From a virus: a stretch of DNA of 47,986 nucleotides. The stretch's first letter is position 1; every line of letters starts with the position of its first letter. Below the pieces are notes generated by a model. That model was not told where the DNA came from, searched no databases, and was given only the letters and a program-made list of their open reading frames with translations. The stretch covers positions 1 to 47,986 of the IMG/VR virus record IMGVR_UViG_3300050821_002564; one strand, given 5' to 3'. A program made the translations under genes and the position numbers. Below, in pieces: positions 6,723 to 13,230 of this stretch.

Positions 6723-6911
6723 CTCTTCTTTCCGTGCCTCAGAAGAGGCGGCAATTCGGTTGAGCGCATCCACAATTTCTCTATGGCGTTCTGCTTCGGC
6801 AATGCAGCGATTGCAGAGCCAACCCCAGCCGAGGTCGAATGGTTTGCCACACTCTGAACACTGCCAGAGGATTGCCCTACCCGACCTATCGCGCCTCAGG
6901 ACACGTTCCAT
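6705..6911 (-). CDS. Zinc-ribbon microprotein, last gene of the leftward operon
   Basis: 68 aa, ATG at 6911. Two CxxC pairs (CSEC ... CNRC) with a Gly/Trp-rich loop form a treble-clef or zinc ribbon, followed by a charged helix 'EAERHREIVDALNRI'. It overlaps the DUF551 gene start-wise by 26 nt and converges on the rightward early operon. Function unknown. Confidence 0.65.
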   Translation of the reverse strand: MERVLRRDRSGRAILWQCSECGKPFDLGWGWLCNRCIAEAERHREIVDALNRIAASSEARKEESTPER

Positions 6912-7230
6912 GCCTCGCCTCTTTCTCTCGTGCTTCGCGTCTTCTCCAGCCTTCGGCCTGCTGGAGGATGGCAGCTTTTCTGAGCAAGTCCGGCTCCCGC
7001 TCGGCCTTCCGCATCAGGAACCATACCCGGTCGCTCATTGCGGGCGGCTCCGGCAACGACATCCAGTGCGTCACCTTTCCCCAAGCGGGAATAGCTGGTG
7101 ACCACAATGGCTCTGGCATCGTGTCCCATTTAAACCACGAGGTCACGTAATAGCCTGCCTCGCTGAAATAAGCCAGAACATCCTTGCGCTCCTCCGGCAA
7201 CCGATCCTTGACGCTAATCCACTCGCTCAT
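6886..7230 (-). CDS. DUF551 domain protein
   Basis: 114 aa, ATG at 7230. Residues 1-60 carry the DUF551 signature: 'EWISVKDRLPEERKDVLAYF' at the N-terminus and 'THWMSLPEPP' at the end of the domain. The C-terminal 45 residues are a charged helix not belonging to DUF551. DUF551 proteins are common in phage accessory regions and have no established function. Confidence 0.85.
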   Translation of the reverse strand: MSEWISVKDRLPEERKDVLAYFSEAGYYVTSWFKWDTMPEPLWSPAIPAWGKVTHWMSLPEPPAMSDRVWFLMRKAEREPDLLRKAAILQQAEGWRRREAREKEARHGTCPEAR

Positions 7231-7474
7231 GCTGGCGCTCCGTTCGAAAGTGGCAGTTATAGCAGCCCACGATAGTATTTGCGGAGGCTGGAATCGTCAG
7301 AGAGTACAGTTCGTCTTCTCCGCAGACAGGGCACAAGGGCCAACCATCTTCTCTAAACTCAGCGTAGGCAAATGTGGAACCATGCCTGCGATATGTCAGG
7401 GTATTTTCCTTCATGCGCGCCCCCAGAACAGATCGCACAGCCTCGTCCACCATCCAGCGCGTCGGATGCCACAC
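7214..7474 (-). CDS. Zinc-ribbon protein
   Basis: 86 aa from GTG 7474 (weak AGGA upstream); an internal ATG at 7414 would give 66 aa. C-terminal CPVC ... CYNC pairs are 24 residues apart with the usual beta-hairpin spacing. The N-terminus 'MVDEAVRSVLGARMKENTLTYRRHG' is helical. Similar ribbons recur throughout this operon. Confidence 0.6.
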   Translation of the reverse strand: MWHPTRWMVDEAVRSVLGARMKENTLTYRRHGSTFAYAEFREDGWPLCPVCGEDELYSLTIPASANTIVGCYNCHFRTERQHERVD

Positions 7475-7558
7475 TGAATCCTAGGCAGGGAAGCCTCAAG
7501 ATCGACGTGAGCCGAGCCGGGCAGACGGTAAAATAAACGGACATTCGGACTTTTGGGG

Positions 7559-8140
7559 CTATTCATGGGCCGCCTCCACGGGTTTTGACACAGGCAACTT
7601 CATCCGCAATGCAGCGTCTTTGGCGAACTCAAAGGCCCTGACGCGCTCCTCGCTGACTTCGGAACCGTTGTCTGGGTATTCGCTCGGATTGCTCTTGCGG
7701 ATACCGACGTTCTCCCAATCCTCCAAAGTCTTCCAGAGGCAACCCATCCGCACCATTCTGGTGCCATCCTGAAAGAGAATAGCCCATACCTCATAACGAT
7801 AGAGGCCAGTGAAAACGCGAAGCGATTGAATTTTTCCACCGCTCAGGACGGCACCGCTCAGGTCGGCATCGCTCAGGTCGGCATCGCTCAGGTCGGCACC
7901 GCTCAGGTCGGCATCGCGCAGGTCGGCACCGCGCAGGTCGGCACCGCTCAGGTCGGCATCGCTCAGGTCGGCACCGCTCAGGTCGGCATCGCTCAGGTCG
8001 GCATCGCTCAGGTCGGCACCGCGCAGGACGGCACCGCGCAGGGATTTCTTTGCTGCAACCGCAGCGGTTACGAGTTCAAAAACAGTCTTCGCGCCTTCCA
8101 GTGCAAAGATGACTTCGCCCCAACAAGTTTTTAGTTCCAT
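7559..8140 (-). CDS. Pentapeptide-repeat protein
   Basis: 193 aa, ATG at 8140 behind GGAGGGGGAGAAG. Residues ~33-100 are 13 consecutive pentapeptides of A(D/V)LSx/ADLRx type, forming a short right-handed quadrilateral beta-helix of about three coils. A helical N-terminal segment precedes it, and the ~95-residue C-terminal part contains '[21 protein letters not shown]', a beta-rich domain seen attached to pentapeptide repeats in other phages. Pentapeptide proteins of the Qnr/MfpA class mimic DNA and bind gyrase, but this helix is much shorter, so that role is only a possibility. The repeats are almost identical at DNA level. Confidence 0.85.
   Translation of the reverse strand: MELKTCWGEVIFALEGAKTVFELVTAAVAAKKSLRGAVLRGADLSDADLSDADLSGADLSDADLSGADLRGADLRDADLSGADLSDADLSDADLSGAVLSGGKIQSLRVFTGLYRYEVWAILFQDGTRMVRMGCLWKTLEDWENVGIRKSNPSEYPDNGSEVSEERVRAFEFAKDAALRMKLPVSKPVEAAHE
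7842..8046 (-). repeat. Thirteen-unit 15-bp tandem repeat inside the pentapeptide gene
   Basis: The + strand shows near-perfect 15-mers GCTCAGGTCGGCATC, with third-codon-like variation limited to ATC/ACC and CTC/CGC. Each unit encodes one pentapeptide. The low divergence implies recent expansion or ongoing gene conversion, so copy number probably varies between relatives. Confidence 0.85.
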
Positions 8141-8169
8141 GTCTCTTCTCCCCCTCCTGTAAACCAGCT

Positions 8170-8379
8170 CTAGTGAAAATCCTTTTCCCGCAGCCCATAC
8201 GCGTCCATGAGATAGCGGTACTCGTCGCCGTGGAAGCGTTTGGGCAAGCCAGATTCGCGTTCGGGTTCTTCATGTGGCCCCGGACACTTCCAGCGTGGGT
8301 AGCCCAGGAAACCCTTCACCTGGACCAGGACCTGACCGCAATCAGGGCAGCGCAGCACATCCTGCTCGACCTGGGTCAT
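8170..8379 (-). CDS. Zinc-ribbon microprotein
   Basis: 69 aa, ATG at 8379 overlapping the upstream stop (ATGA); a longer upstream extension in the same frame is unlikely because it lies inside the next gene. 'CPDCGQ' and 'WKCPGPH' give a C-x2-C ... C-x3-H metal site; the C-terminal half is charged and aromatic. Function unknown. Confidence 0.6.
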   Translation of the reverse strand: MTQVEQDVLRCPDCGQVLVQVKGFLGYPRWKCPGPHEEPERESGLPKRFHGDEYRYLMDAYGLREKDFH

Positions 8380-8612
8380 TGGGCCGCCTCCACAAGTTCC
8401 CAGTCTTCGGCCAGCAGGTCTGCCAGTTCGGCCTCGTACGTGTCGCCTTCGAGTTCGCAAGGCTCTCCATCGTCGGTCAAATGATCGCAATGCCACAGGA
8501 TTTGCTCATCATCGGCAAAGCCGAATTCGACGCCGAGAAAATCCTCCCAATGGGGGCGACGAACGCGCCTCCCTTCCATTAACCATTTCGCTGCTTGCTT
8601 GATATCAGCCAT
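8376..8612 (-). CDS. DUF2829-like small protein (same broad fold class as anti-Thoeris Tad2)
   Basis: 78 aa, ATG at 8612 overlapping the upstream stop as TAATG. It starts 'IKQAAKWLMEGRRVRRPHWE' and ends 'LADLLAEDWELVE'. This is the A..L..G..V.R..W opening and LLAEDWE closing pattern of DUF2829-type phage proteins, the group that contains Tad2, a phage protein that sequesters Thoeris signalling nucleotides. The middle is acidic and lacks residues I would need to claim ligand binding. Treat the anti-defence role as a hypothesis. Confidence 0.5.
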   Translation of the reverse strand: MADIKQAAKWLMEGRRVRRPHWEDFLGVEFGFADDEQILWHCDHLTDDGEPCELEGDTYEAELADLLAEDWELVEAAQ

Positions 8613-8752
8613 TATTCCCAGCCTTCTTTCTTTTTGACCTGCTCAGACAACTTCTGAACCTCTTGTGTAGAGGAGTCCAGAACGTGATGGAAGCCCAGCA
8701 CCATGACGCAAATCAGGGCCACGAAGAAGAAGGACACCAGGCGCAGGGTCAT
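8612..8752 (-). CDS. 46-aa single-pass membrane protein
   Basis: ATG at 8752, overlapping the upstream gene by 4 nt. The N-terminal helix 'LVSFFFVALICVMVLGF' is followed by a charged, probably cytoplasmic or periplasmic helix 'QEVQKLSEQVKKKEGW'. The overlap chain on both sides supports translation. Function unknown. Confidence 0.6.
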   Translation of the reverse strand: MTLRLVSFFFVALICVMVLGFHHVLDSSTQEVQKLSEQVKKKEGWE

Positions 8753-8904
8753 GGCTTGCCCCGAATAGCCTGGCAAAGCTGGTCTACGCCAACGATGAAG
8801 ATCCCCGCCACGAAGACGATGGTCATTCCACGCTGGGCAAATTCAAAGGTGAACGCAGCTCCCAGGGAGAAAACCATCATGGAAACAAAAGCAGTTGTTT
8901 TCAT
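8749..8904 (-). CDS. 51-aa two-pass membrane protein
   Basis: ATG at 8904 (ATGA with the Lar-like gene), stop at 8749. Two hydrophobic stretches, 'AFVSMMVFSLGAAF' and 'MTIVFVAGIFIVGV', are joined by 'EFAQRG'. It precedes another tiny membrane protein, and the two may form a pair. No family recognised. Confidence 0.6.
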   Translation of the reverse strand: MKTTAFVSMMVFSLGAAFTFEFAQRGMTIVFVAGIFIVGVDQLCQAIRGKP

Positions 8905-9227
8905 TCCCGGCCTGCCTTCCGCAAGGCTGCGCGAATCTGGTTGATTGTTGGCGTATCAATGATCTTCGGCAAAGCACTTTTCAGTGCTGCTACGAGGTCA
9001 TCAAAGGCGTCTGCGTTGCGCTCGTTCCAGTACTGGCAGGCGGCTTCTTCCGTATCCCAGCCCGGCAGGGAAGCACCGCAATTGCGGCACTCAGCGGTCC
9101 ATGCGCCTTTGGTCTGATCCCCGCGAAAGCGGCGTTCCTGCCACACATAAACGCCATACTTCTCAGGCTCTCGGCCTTCAGCGTTACCACAGAACAGACA
9201 TGGCTTAAGTTCCTGTTTCAGCGTCAT
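8901..9227 (-). CDS. Lar-like restriction-alleviation-type zinc protein
   Basis: 108 aa, ATG at 9227. It has the Lar family layout: 'LKPCLFCGN' N-terminal knuckle, a basic beta segment 'GVYVWQERRF', then 'CRNCGASLPGWDTEEAACQYWNERN', where the second CxxCG and A..A...WN...A motif close the domain. A ~40-residue helical extension follows. In Rac prophage, Lar eases type I restriction by changing EcoK activity. The role here is inferred from family membership; many Lar-like proteins are uncharacterised. Confidence 0.75.
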   Translation of the reverse strand: MTLKQELKPCLFCGNAEGREPEKYGVYVWQERRFRGDQTKGAWTAECRNCGASLPGWDTEEAACQYWNERNADAFDDLVAALKSALPKIIDTPTINQIRAALRKAGRE

Positions 9228-9469
9228 TTCTGCGTCTCCAGCGTGGACTCCAGAGCGGTTTCCTCAACGGCTTCCTCGATGTGGAACGGAGCGCGAATGG
9301 TGATGTCGACGGTCATGCCCGGCTTCAGATTCTCTGCGGATTCGGACGCGACCACGAGAATGCAACTGCGCTTGATGCCGCCAAACGAGGCAACGGTGTA
9401 GAGGCTCAATTTCGCCCAATGCCCCTTGGTATTGCCAGCAAGCTCAATCTCATCAATCAGATACTTCAT
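9224..9469 (-). CDS. Hypothetical beta-rich protein
   Basis: 81 aa, ATG at 9469 with AAGAAGGA upstream; the frame is open further but has no better start. The sequence alternates strands ('KLSLYTVASF', 'SCILVVAS', 'MTVDITIRAPFHI') like a small barrel or OB-type fold and ends with an acidic tail. No family identified. Confidence 0.55.
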   Translation of the reverse strand: MKYLIDEIELAGNTKGHWAKLSLYTVASFGGIKRSCILVVASESAENLKPGMTVDITIRAPFHIEEAVEETALESTLETQK

Positions 9470-9503
9470 CGCTTTGTCCTTCTTCAGCGGCTCCGCTGAA
9501 CGG

Positions 9504-9680
9504 TTAAAGAGCGTGATCGCCACACACAGGCTGGCGTGAGCTTTCGTCCAAGCCCTTATGCTTCGGACCCGGCTGATCGACTTTGTACCGGAACCATCCC
9601 GCAGGTTGCCCACATTCAACACACTTGCGAGGCGTGTTCCGCTCGTTCATCGGCTTCGTAACATATTGATTCTGCTTCAT
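9504..9680 (-). CDS. Cys/His-rich microprotein
   Basis: 58 aa, ATG at 9680 after AAAAGGAG. 'CVECGQPAGWFRYK' and a terminal 'PVCGDHAL' give C-x2-C ... C-x2-H, a single zinc site around a short hairpin. Sits in the leftward operon. Function unknown. Confidence 0.6.
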   Translation of the reverse strand: MKQNQYVTKPMNERNTPRKCVECGQPAGWFRYKVDQPGPKHKGLDESSRQPVCGDHAL

Positions 9681-9714
9681 TGTTGCGGCTCCTTTTCTGT
9701 TCCCTAAGCGCGAA

Positions 9715-10011
9715 CTACCGGACGGTGATCTTTTTGCGGAGTTCATCGACACGATAAATGCATCCCAAACACGAATAAACGTCATGCCCCAGGTCTTGAA
9801 AAAGACGGTTGTACTGCGGCAGCGTGATGAGACCCTCTCTGAGAGACTTCGTGACCACCCACGCGAGCCAATGGGCACAGGCAACCGCAGCGACGATGCT
9901 ACGAAGGTCACGCTTCGGCTGCTGGCGATACCACTCCATTGCCTCGCCGCAAGCGTCATTCTTGACCAAAAACGTCTCGAACTTCTTTGCGCTCATCTGC
10001 TTCACAATCAC
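9715..10011 (-). CDS. Hypothetical phage protein
   Basis: 98 aa from GTG 10011 with AAAGGAG 7 bp upstream. Helical. The segment 'DACGEAMEWYRQQPKRDLRS' resembles a short motif (A-C-x-E-A-x-x-W) that I associate with many phage early proteins of unknown function. A Cys pair occurs near the end (CLGC). Confidence 0.6.
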   Translation of the reverse strand: MIVKQMSAKKFETFLVKNDACGEAMEWYRQQPKRDLRSIVAAVACAHWLAWVVTKSLREGLITLPQYNRLFQDLGHDVYSCLGCIYRVDELRKKITVR

Positions 10012-10071
10012 GGTCTAACTCCTTTCACTTCTCTCCATTACGGAGCAGGTTCTCCACTGAGTTGGCTGGAA

Positions 10072-10341
10072 CTAAACCTGAGGCCAGTTCTTGCGCTCCC
10101 ATTCGGTTGTGCAGGTCTCGCCAATGGTCAACTTCCAGCGGCGGGTTTGTGGTGGCATCTCAATCAGCGTGAACCCGAGGCGCAAAGCCAATTCTTCACT
10201 CATCTGGCGTCGGCCATTGAGAATATCGTGGATATAGGGAGCGGAGAACTCCAACTCCCGCGCTACGCTTCGCAGCGAACCTATATCCACACGCCTTCTC
10301 AGGACTTTGAGCAAATGATCTGTGCTGTACGATTTCCTCAT
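10072..10341 (-). CDS. Helix-turn-helix DNA-binding protein (Cro/XRE-like)
   Basis: 89 aa, ATG at 10341 overlapping the upstream stop. 'SLRSVARELEFSAPYIHDIL' followed by 'NGRRQMSEELALRLGF' is a complete XRE-type five-helix HTH. The C-terminal ~25 residues are Trp-rich. As the second gene of the leftward operon, close to a promoter with repeated TTAGC elements, it may autoregulate that promoter. Confidence 0.75.
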   Translation of the reverse strand: MRKSYSTDHLLKVLRRRVDIGSLRSVARELEFSAPYIHDILNGRRQMSEELALRLGFTLIEMPPQTRRWKLTIGETCTTEWERKNWPQV

Positions 10342-10556
10342 GCGAATTCAAACCCGTCGAATTCGGCGGCTATAATCGCCTCGTGAGCGCTGCAAGGCTC
10401 ACACGTCCAGACGATTACGCCTGTGTTGACATTGCGGATAACCCATCCAAAACCGGGAGAAAACAGTTTGTAGGAACTATCCCCGGCGACTGAGCAAGTG
10501 AAAGATTCAGGGATGGAAGGCCATTTCTGAACGGCGCCTGGACTGTATTCGGTCAT
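10338..10556 (-). CDS. First gene of the leftward accessory operon, unknown function
   Basis: 72 aa from ATG 10556, preferred over the upstream ATG 10568 because GGAGACAGCA precedes it, while the upstream start would lie at the predicted transcription start. Beta-rich with two CxxC-like residues ('WTCEPC') and a helix 'AHEAIIAAEF'. No family recognised. Confidence 0.55.
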   Translation of the reverse strand: MTEYSPGAVQKWPSIPESFTCSVAGDSSYKLFSPGFGWVIRNVNTGVIVWTCEPCSAHEAIIAAEFDGFEFA

Positions 10557-10568
10557 TGCTGTCTCCAT

Positions 10569-10604
10569 ATGCAAAACGTTAGCAAAATTAGCTAAAGGTG
10601 TCAA
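10569..10604 (-). promoter_or_regulatory. Leftward promoter with repeated TTAGC operator elements
   Basis: On the minus strand TTGACA (10604-10599), a 17-bp spacer, then TAACGT (10581-10576). Within the spacer and -10 region the + strand has TTAGC at 10579 and 10588, 9 bp apart, the second inside the palindrome TTAGCTAA. This is a good candidate binding site for a repressor such as the nearby HTH protein. It drives the 14-gene leftward operon. Confidence 0.65.
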
Positions 10605-10644
10605 GAACTATTTCAATTATTCCTCTCCTCTTGCCTGACACTCT

Positions 10645-11301
10645 TCAGCGAGCGAGTATCTTGCAAACGGTCGAGGCTCTCCACGGCTGGCCGGAGCGTG
10701 TCAGGCATCCCTGCTGCTGGAGGGACGCGGCAACGTCAGCGAAGCTGGCCCCTTTCATTCGCATGGAGCGCATGGCGTCGAGAATGCTCTGCTCGCCTGG
10801 AAGCGTTCCGTAGGGCTTCTGGCCCTCACAGCGGCCATCTCGGGCGCGGATGCGGTCTTTGGCGGCGCGCATCCTCAACACAATCGAGTTTTTCTCAAAT
10901 TCCGCCACAGCCGCCAGAATCTGCCGAATCAGCTTCGCGGTTGGGTTGAGGTTCGAGCCCTCGGTGAGATCCACGCCGCCGGCCGCGGCAATGACGCGCA
11001 CGCCAATCTTCTGAAACTCCCGAATCAGCAACTCAGAGACGATGAGATCGCGCGCCAGGCGGTCGGCAGACTCGACCAGGACGACGGACACGCCATGTTC
11101 GCGGACGTAGCCGATGCACTCGGACAACCCGGCGCGGCCTTCCAGCTCCGTCTTTCCCGGCACGCCTTCATCGCGAAATTCGCGGACAGATTCAAAGCCC
11201 TGCGCCTTCGCAAACTTCTGAATTGACGCGCGTTGTCTGGGGAAAGAGTCGCCTTCAATCTGCGACTCTCCCGAGCAGCGGAGATAGAGCACGGCATCCA
11301 T
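10645..11301 (-). CDS. Short serine recombinase (resolvase/invertase type)
   Basis: 218 aa, ATG at 11301 with GAAAGG upstream. The N-terminal resolvase domain carries Arg8 and the nucleophile Ser10 in 'YLRCSGES', and the 'VESADRLARDL' helix with the conserved arginines. A long E-helix ('EKNSIVLRMRAAKDRIRA') leads to a C-terminal HTH ('SFADVAASLQQQGCL ... STVCKILAR'). The length matches resolvases and invertases, not large serine integrases (over 450 aa). It could integrate or excise the phage, resolve dimers, or invert a segment. No inverted or direct core site could be identified by eye nearby. Confidence 0.85.
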   Translation of the reverse strand: MDAVLYLRCSGESQIEGDSFPRQRASIQKFAKAQGFESVREFRDEGVPGKTELEGRAGLSECIGYVREHGVSVVLVESADRLARDLIVSELLIREFQKIGVRVIAAAGGVDLTEGSNLNPTAKLIRQILAAVAEFEKNSIVLRMRAAKDRIRARDGRCEGQKPYGTLPGEQSILDAMRSMRMKGASFADVAASLQQQGCLTRSGQPWRASTVCKILAR

Positions 11302-11319
11302 GACGGCCTTTCGTGACGA

Positions 11320-11505
11320 TCAGTGACGTTTTTGGAGCGCCTTTTCAATCGAAACGGCGGAGATTCGGACTTTGCCTCTGGGGACCAGCCGCGAGGCTTC
11401 CAGAATCCCGCGTTTGATGAGCTCGCGCACAGTCCACGAGGAGCAGCGGAGATACTCGGCGGCTTCGGCTACGGTCAAAAAATCCCGGTCCAGTTGCTGT
11501 GTCAT
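11320..11505 (-). CDS. Excisionase-family HTH protein
   Basis: 61 aa, ATG at 11505. 'FLTVAEAAEYLRCSSWTVRE' followed by a wing 'LVPRGKVRISAVSIEKAL' is a MerR/Xis-type HTH_17 domain filling nearly the whole protein. It stands 18 bp upstream of the serine recombinase on the same transcript, so it is a plausible directionality factor, though HTH_17 proteins can also be plain regulators. Confidence 0.75.
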   Translation of the reverse strand: MTQQLDRDFLTVAEAAEYLRCSSWTVRELIKRGILEASRLVPRGKVRISAVSIEKALQKRH

Positions 11506-11660
11506 AACGATCCAACCTCCACGCGATAGTCCTGCAATTCAGATTCGGAGCAGAACCAGCCATATCCGAACGCATGGTGCATGTCAGCGGATAAACGGAT
11601 GGTTCCACAGTGTTTGCAGCGTTTCATCGGGCCAAACCACAGAGAGAAAAGGAGTTTCAT
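11502..11660 (-). CDS. Small Cys-bearing protein
   Basis: 52 aa, ATG at 11660 after GAGGCGCT, with an ATGA overlap to the excisionase-like gene. The segment 'KRCKHCGTIRLSADMHHAF' and a later 'WFCSES' form a knuckle-like motif. An internal ATG 11627 would give 41 aa. Not recognised further. Confidence 0.5.
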   Translation of the reverse strand: MKLLFSLWFGPMKRCKHCGTIRLSADMHHAFGYGWFCSESELQDYRVEVGSL

Positions 11661-11666
11661 AGCGCC

Positions 11667-11930
11667 TCAGAACAAACCGGGATTCTCGCCTTTGCCGAAA
11701 AATAAAGGGCTCATGCGCTCCATCGTGCCGGCGGCGCCGCTGATATTGGCCCTGGGTGTTCGCATCTCCAGGGTCATGCGTTGGGCAGCTTCGCGGAGTC
11801 GTGTCTCTTCGCGCTCACGGTCGGCGCCACTCCAGAACTCTTTCGAGTGACAGGGATGATCGGACCAGCCGCCACAGACAGAGCAGCGGTTGGAACCGGG
11901 TTTGAGCGGGGTAAACGTGTGGCCGTTCAT
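11667..11930 (-). CDS. Cys/His-rich N-terminal zinc-knuckle protein
   Basis: 87 aa, ATG at 11930 overlapping the clamp-loader stop. 'HTFTPLKPGSNRCSVCGG', then 'HPCH', suggests a metal site of the H ... C-x2-C ... H/C type. The remainder is charged helix ('REREETRLREAAQRM'). Function unknown; translational coupling with the ATPase gene suggests a shared role. Confidence 0.55.
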   Translation of the reverse strand: MNGHTFTPLKPGSNRCSVCGGWSDHPCHSKEFWSGADREREETRLREAAQRMTLEMRTPRANISGAAGTMERMSPLFFGKGENPGLF

Positions 11931-12580
11931 GCGAGCATAATCTCCATTTCGAGCGCCATCAGAGCGGCCCTGATGTTCCCATTTGCCTCTTTCACGATCC
12001 GGGCAAGGTTCGGAGGAGTCTTGCCGCCCGTCTCTCCGTCCCAGATGCGTGCAAGCAAGTCAGTTGCGTCTTTCTGAATCCCGTAATTTGAGAACTCCAC
12101 CACCTTGCACCGGCTGAGAAAGCGAGGCTCAAACCGGGACGTGTCATTGCAGGTGAAGACCCAGAGGGTATCGGGAGCGGGTGTGGTACTGTCCAGCTTC
12201 GACAAGAGGCTATTCTGGGCGGCCGGCGACATCAAATCCGCCTCGTCAATGAGATTGAGCCAAAAGCGTTTGCCGGCCGACGGGTGGTAAAAGCAGTTCG
12301 CCCAGGTGGATTCAACGCGGGCGACGTTACACTCCTGCGAGGCAACATGCTGGACTTCTGCGGGAATCGCTTCACCTAAAGCCAGGGCCATCGAAGTCTT
12401 TCCCGTAACGGACGGCCCGACGAAAATCCACGCGCTCGAAAACGGGCGCTCGGCTAACCACCTCATCAGTTCTTTCGGCTTCGACAGACCAGCAAAGTCA
12501 GCAAGGTCACGCGGTCTGTACTTCTCTACCAGCGATTGTGGTGCGCATTGCGTGCTAATCAGGAACGGAACGGCGGACAT
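11927..12580 (-). CDS. RFC-small-subunit-like clamp-loader AAA+ ATPase
   Basis: 217 aa, ATG at 12580, joined to the upstream stop as TAATG. The ordered clamp-loader boxes are present: the 'LVEKYRP' signature (residues 17-23), a Walker A variant GPSVTGKT (55-62; the family norm is GPPGTGKT), the DEAD-type Walker B 'LIDEAD' (110-115), a sensor-1 'TCN', and the inter-subunit arginine motif 'SRC' (156-158). The C-terminal lid domain ends at about 217, so the oligomerisation domain of full RFC or T4 gp44 is missing. No sliding clamp or polymerase is visible in this window. It may replace or redirect a host clamp loader. Confidence 0.8.
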   Translation of the reverse strand: MSAVPFLISTQCAPQSLVEKYRPRDLADFAGLSKPKELMRWLAERPFSSAWIFVGPSVTGKTSMALALGEAIPAEVQHVASQECNVARVESTWANCFYHPSAGKRFWLNLIDEADLMSPAAQNSLLSKLDSTTPAPDTLWVFTCNDTSRFEPRFLSRCKVVEFSNYGIQKDATDLLARIWDGETGGKTPPNLARIVKEANGNIRAALMALEMEIMLA

Positions 12581-12990
12581 TAGAGGCGCTCCGTGTTCCA
12601 AAGCAGTTGGGCATACAGACCAGACCCGAGGAAATTACTGAGACGCGTGGCAGCATGTTCGCAGGCTTTGAACGTCTTTTCCGCAGTGCGGCTGTCCGTG
12701 TCGTATCCGAAGTCACTGGCCCAATCTTCGAATCCGCGCGCGTTATCGACGCTGGCAGAATCGGACGCGAGGCAATCGAGAACATCTTCCGCTTCAGGCA
12801 TCCGCCCGTTGTGGCCCAAACCCATTGAGAAATAGGCGGTCATACGCTTGCGCCCCATCGAAAACTGAACTTTCCAGTGGTCCATGCGAGTGTCAGATTG
12901 CATGTTGGGATTCGCGCTCACGCGCTGCGCGGTCATGGTGATGCGGTTGACTGCTACGAACTCAGCGATGCTAACTGTGGCGGTTGGCAT
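12580..12990 (-). CDS. Conserved phage protein of unknown function
   Basis: 136 aa, ATG at 12990 after AGAGGAAATCACA. An N-terminal beta stretch and 'WKVQFSMGRKRMTAYFSMGLGH' lead to 'GFEDWASDFGYDTDSRTAEKTF', a motif I recognise from many phage early proteins of unknown function, and a C-terminal helix. First gene of the recombinase operon, immediately downstream of a strong promoter. Confidence 0.65.
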   Translation of the reverse strand: MPTATVSIAEFVAVNRITMTAQRVSANPNMQSDTRMDHWKVQFSMGRKRMTAYFSMGLGHNGRMPEAEDVLDCLASDSASVDNARGFEDWASDFGYDTDSRTAEKTFKACEHAATRLSNFLGSGLYAQLLWNTERL

Positions 12991-13041
12991 TGTGATTTCC
13001 TCTCTTTGGCTTCTGTACGGGATTGGTATCCCAATTCACCT

Positions 13042-13070
13042 ACAATACCCAATCAATCCTTACTCGTCAA
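13042..13070 (-). promoter_or_regulatory. Leftward promoter of the clamp-loader/recombinase operon
   Basis: Minus strand: TTGACG (13070-13065), exactly 17 bp, then TATTGT (13047-13042). Transcription would start near 13035. The leader contains a small perfect inverted repeat GGGAT-N4-ATCCC (13019-13032) that could serve as an operator or leader hairpin. Confidence 0.65.
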
Positions 13071-13230
13071 TAGAAGTCCTCACTCATTCTCAATTATTCT
13101 CACCTATCCTTATATGTGGAGACGTTTCTGCTCCTCACGAGCTCCCAACTTGGGAAGACTTCACCTGTGGTGTGGGGTAGCTCTCAGCACTCACGAGCGT
13201 TCGGTTCGCTATAGGAATGAGAGACTTGCC

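Noticed and set aside
7842-8046. CRISPR-like array
   Set aside because: Units are 15 bp with no spacers and encode pentapeptides in frame.
7826-8134. Plus-strand frame of repeated '[10 protein letters not shown]'
   Set aside because: Complement of the pentapeptide repeat; the repeat makes any frame open.
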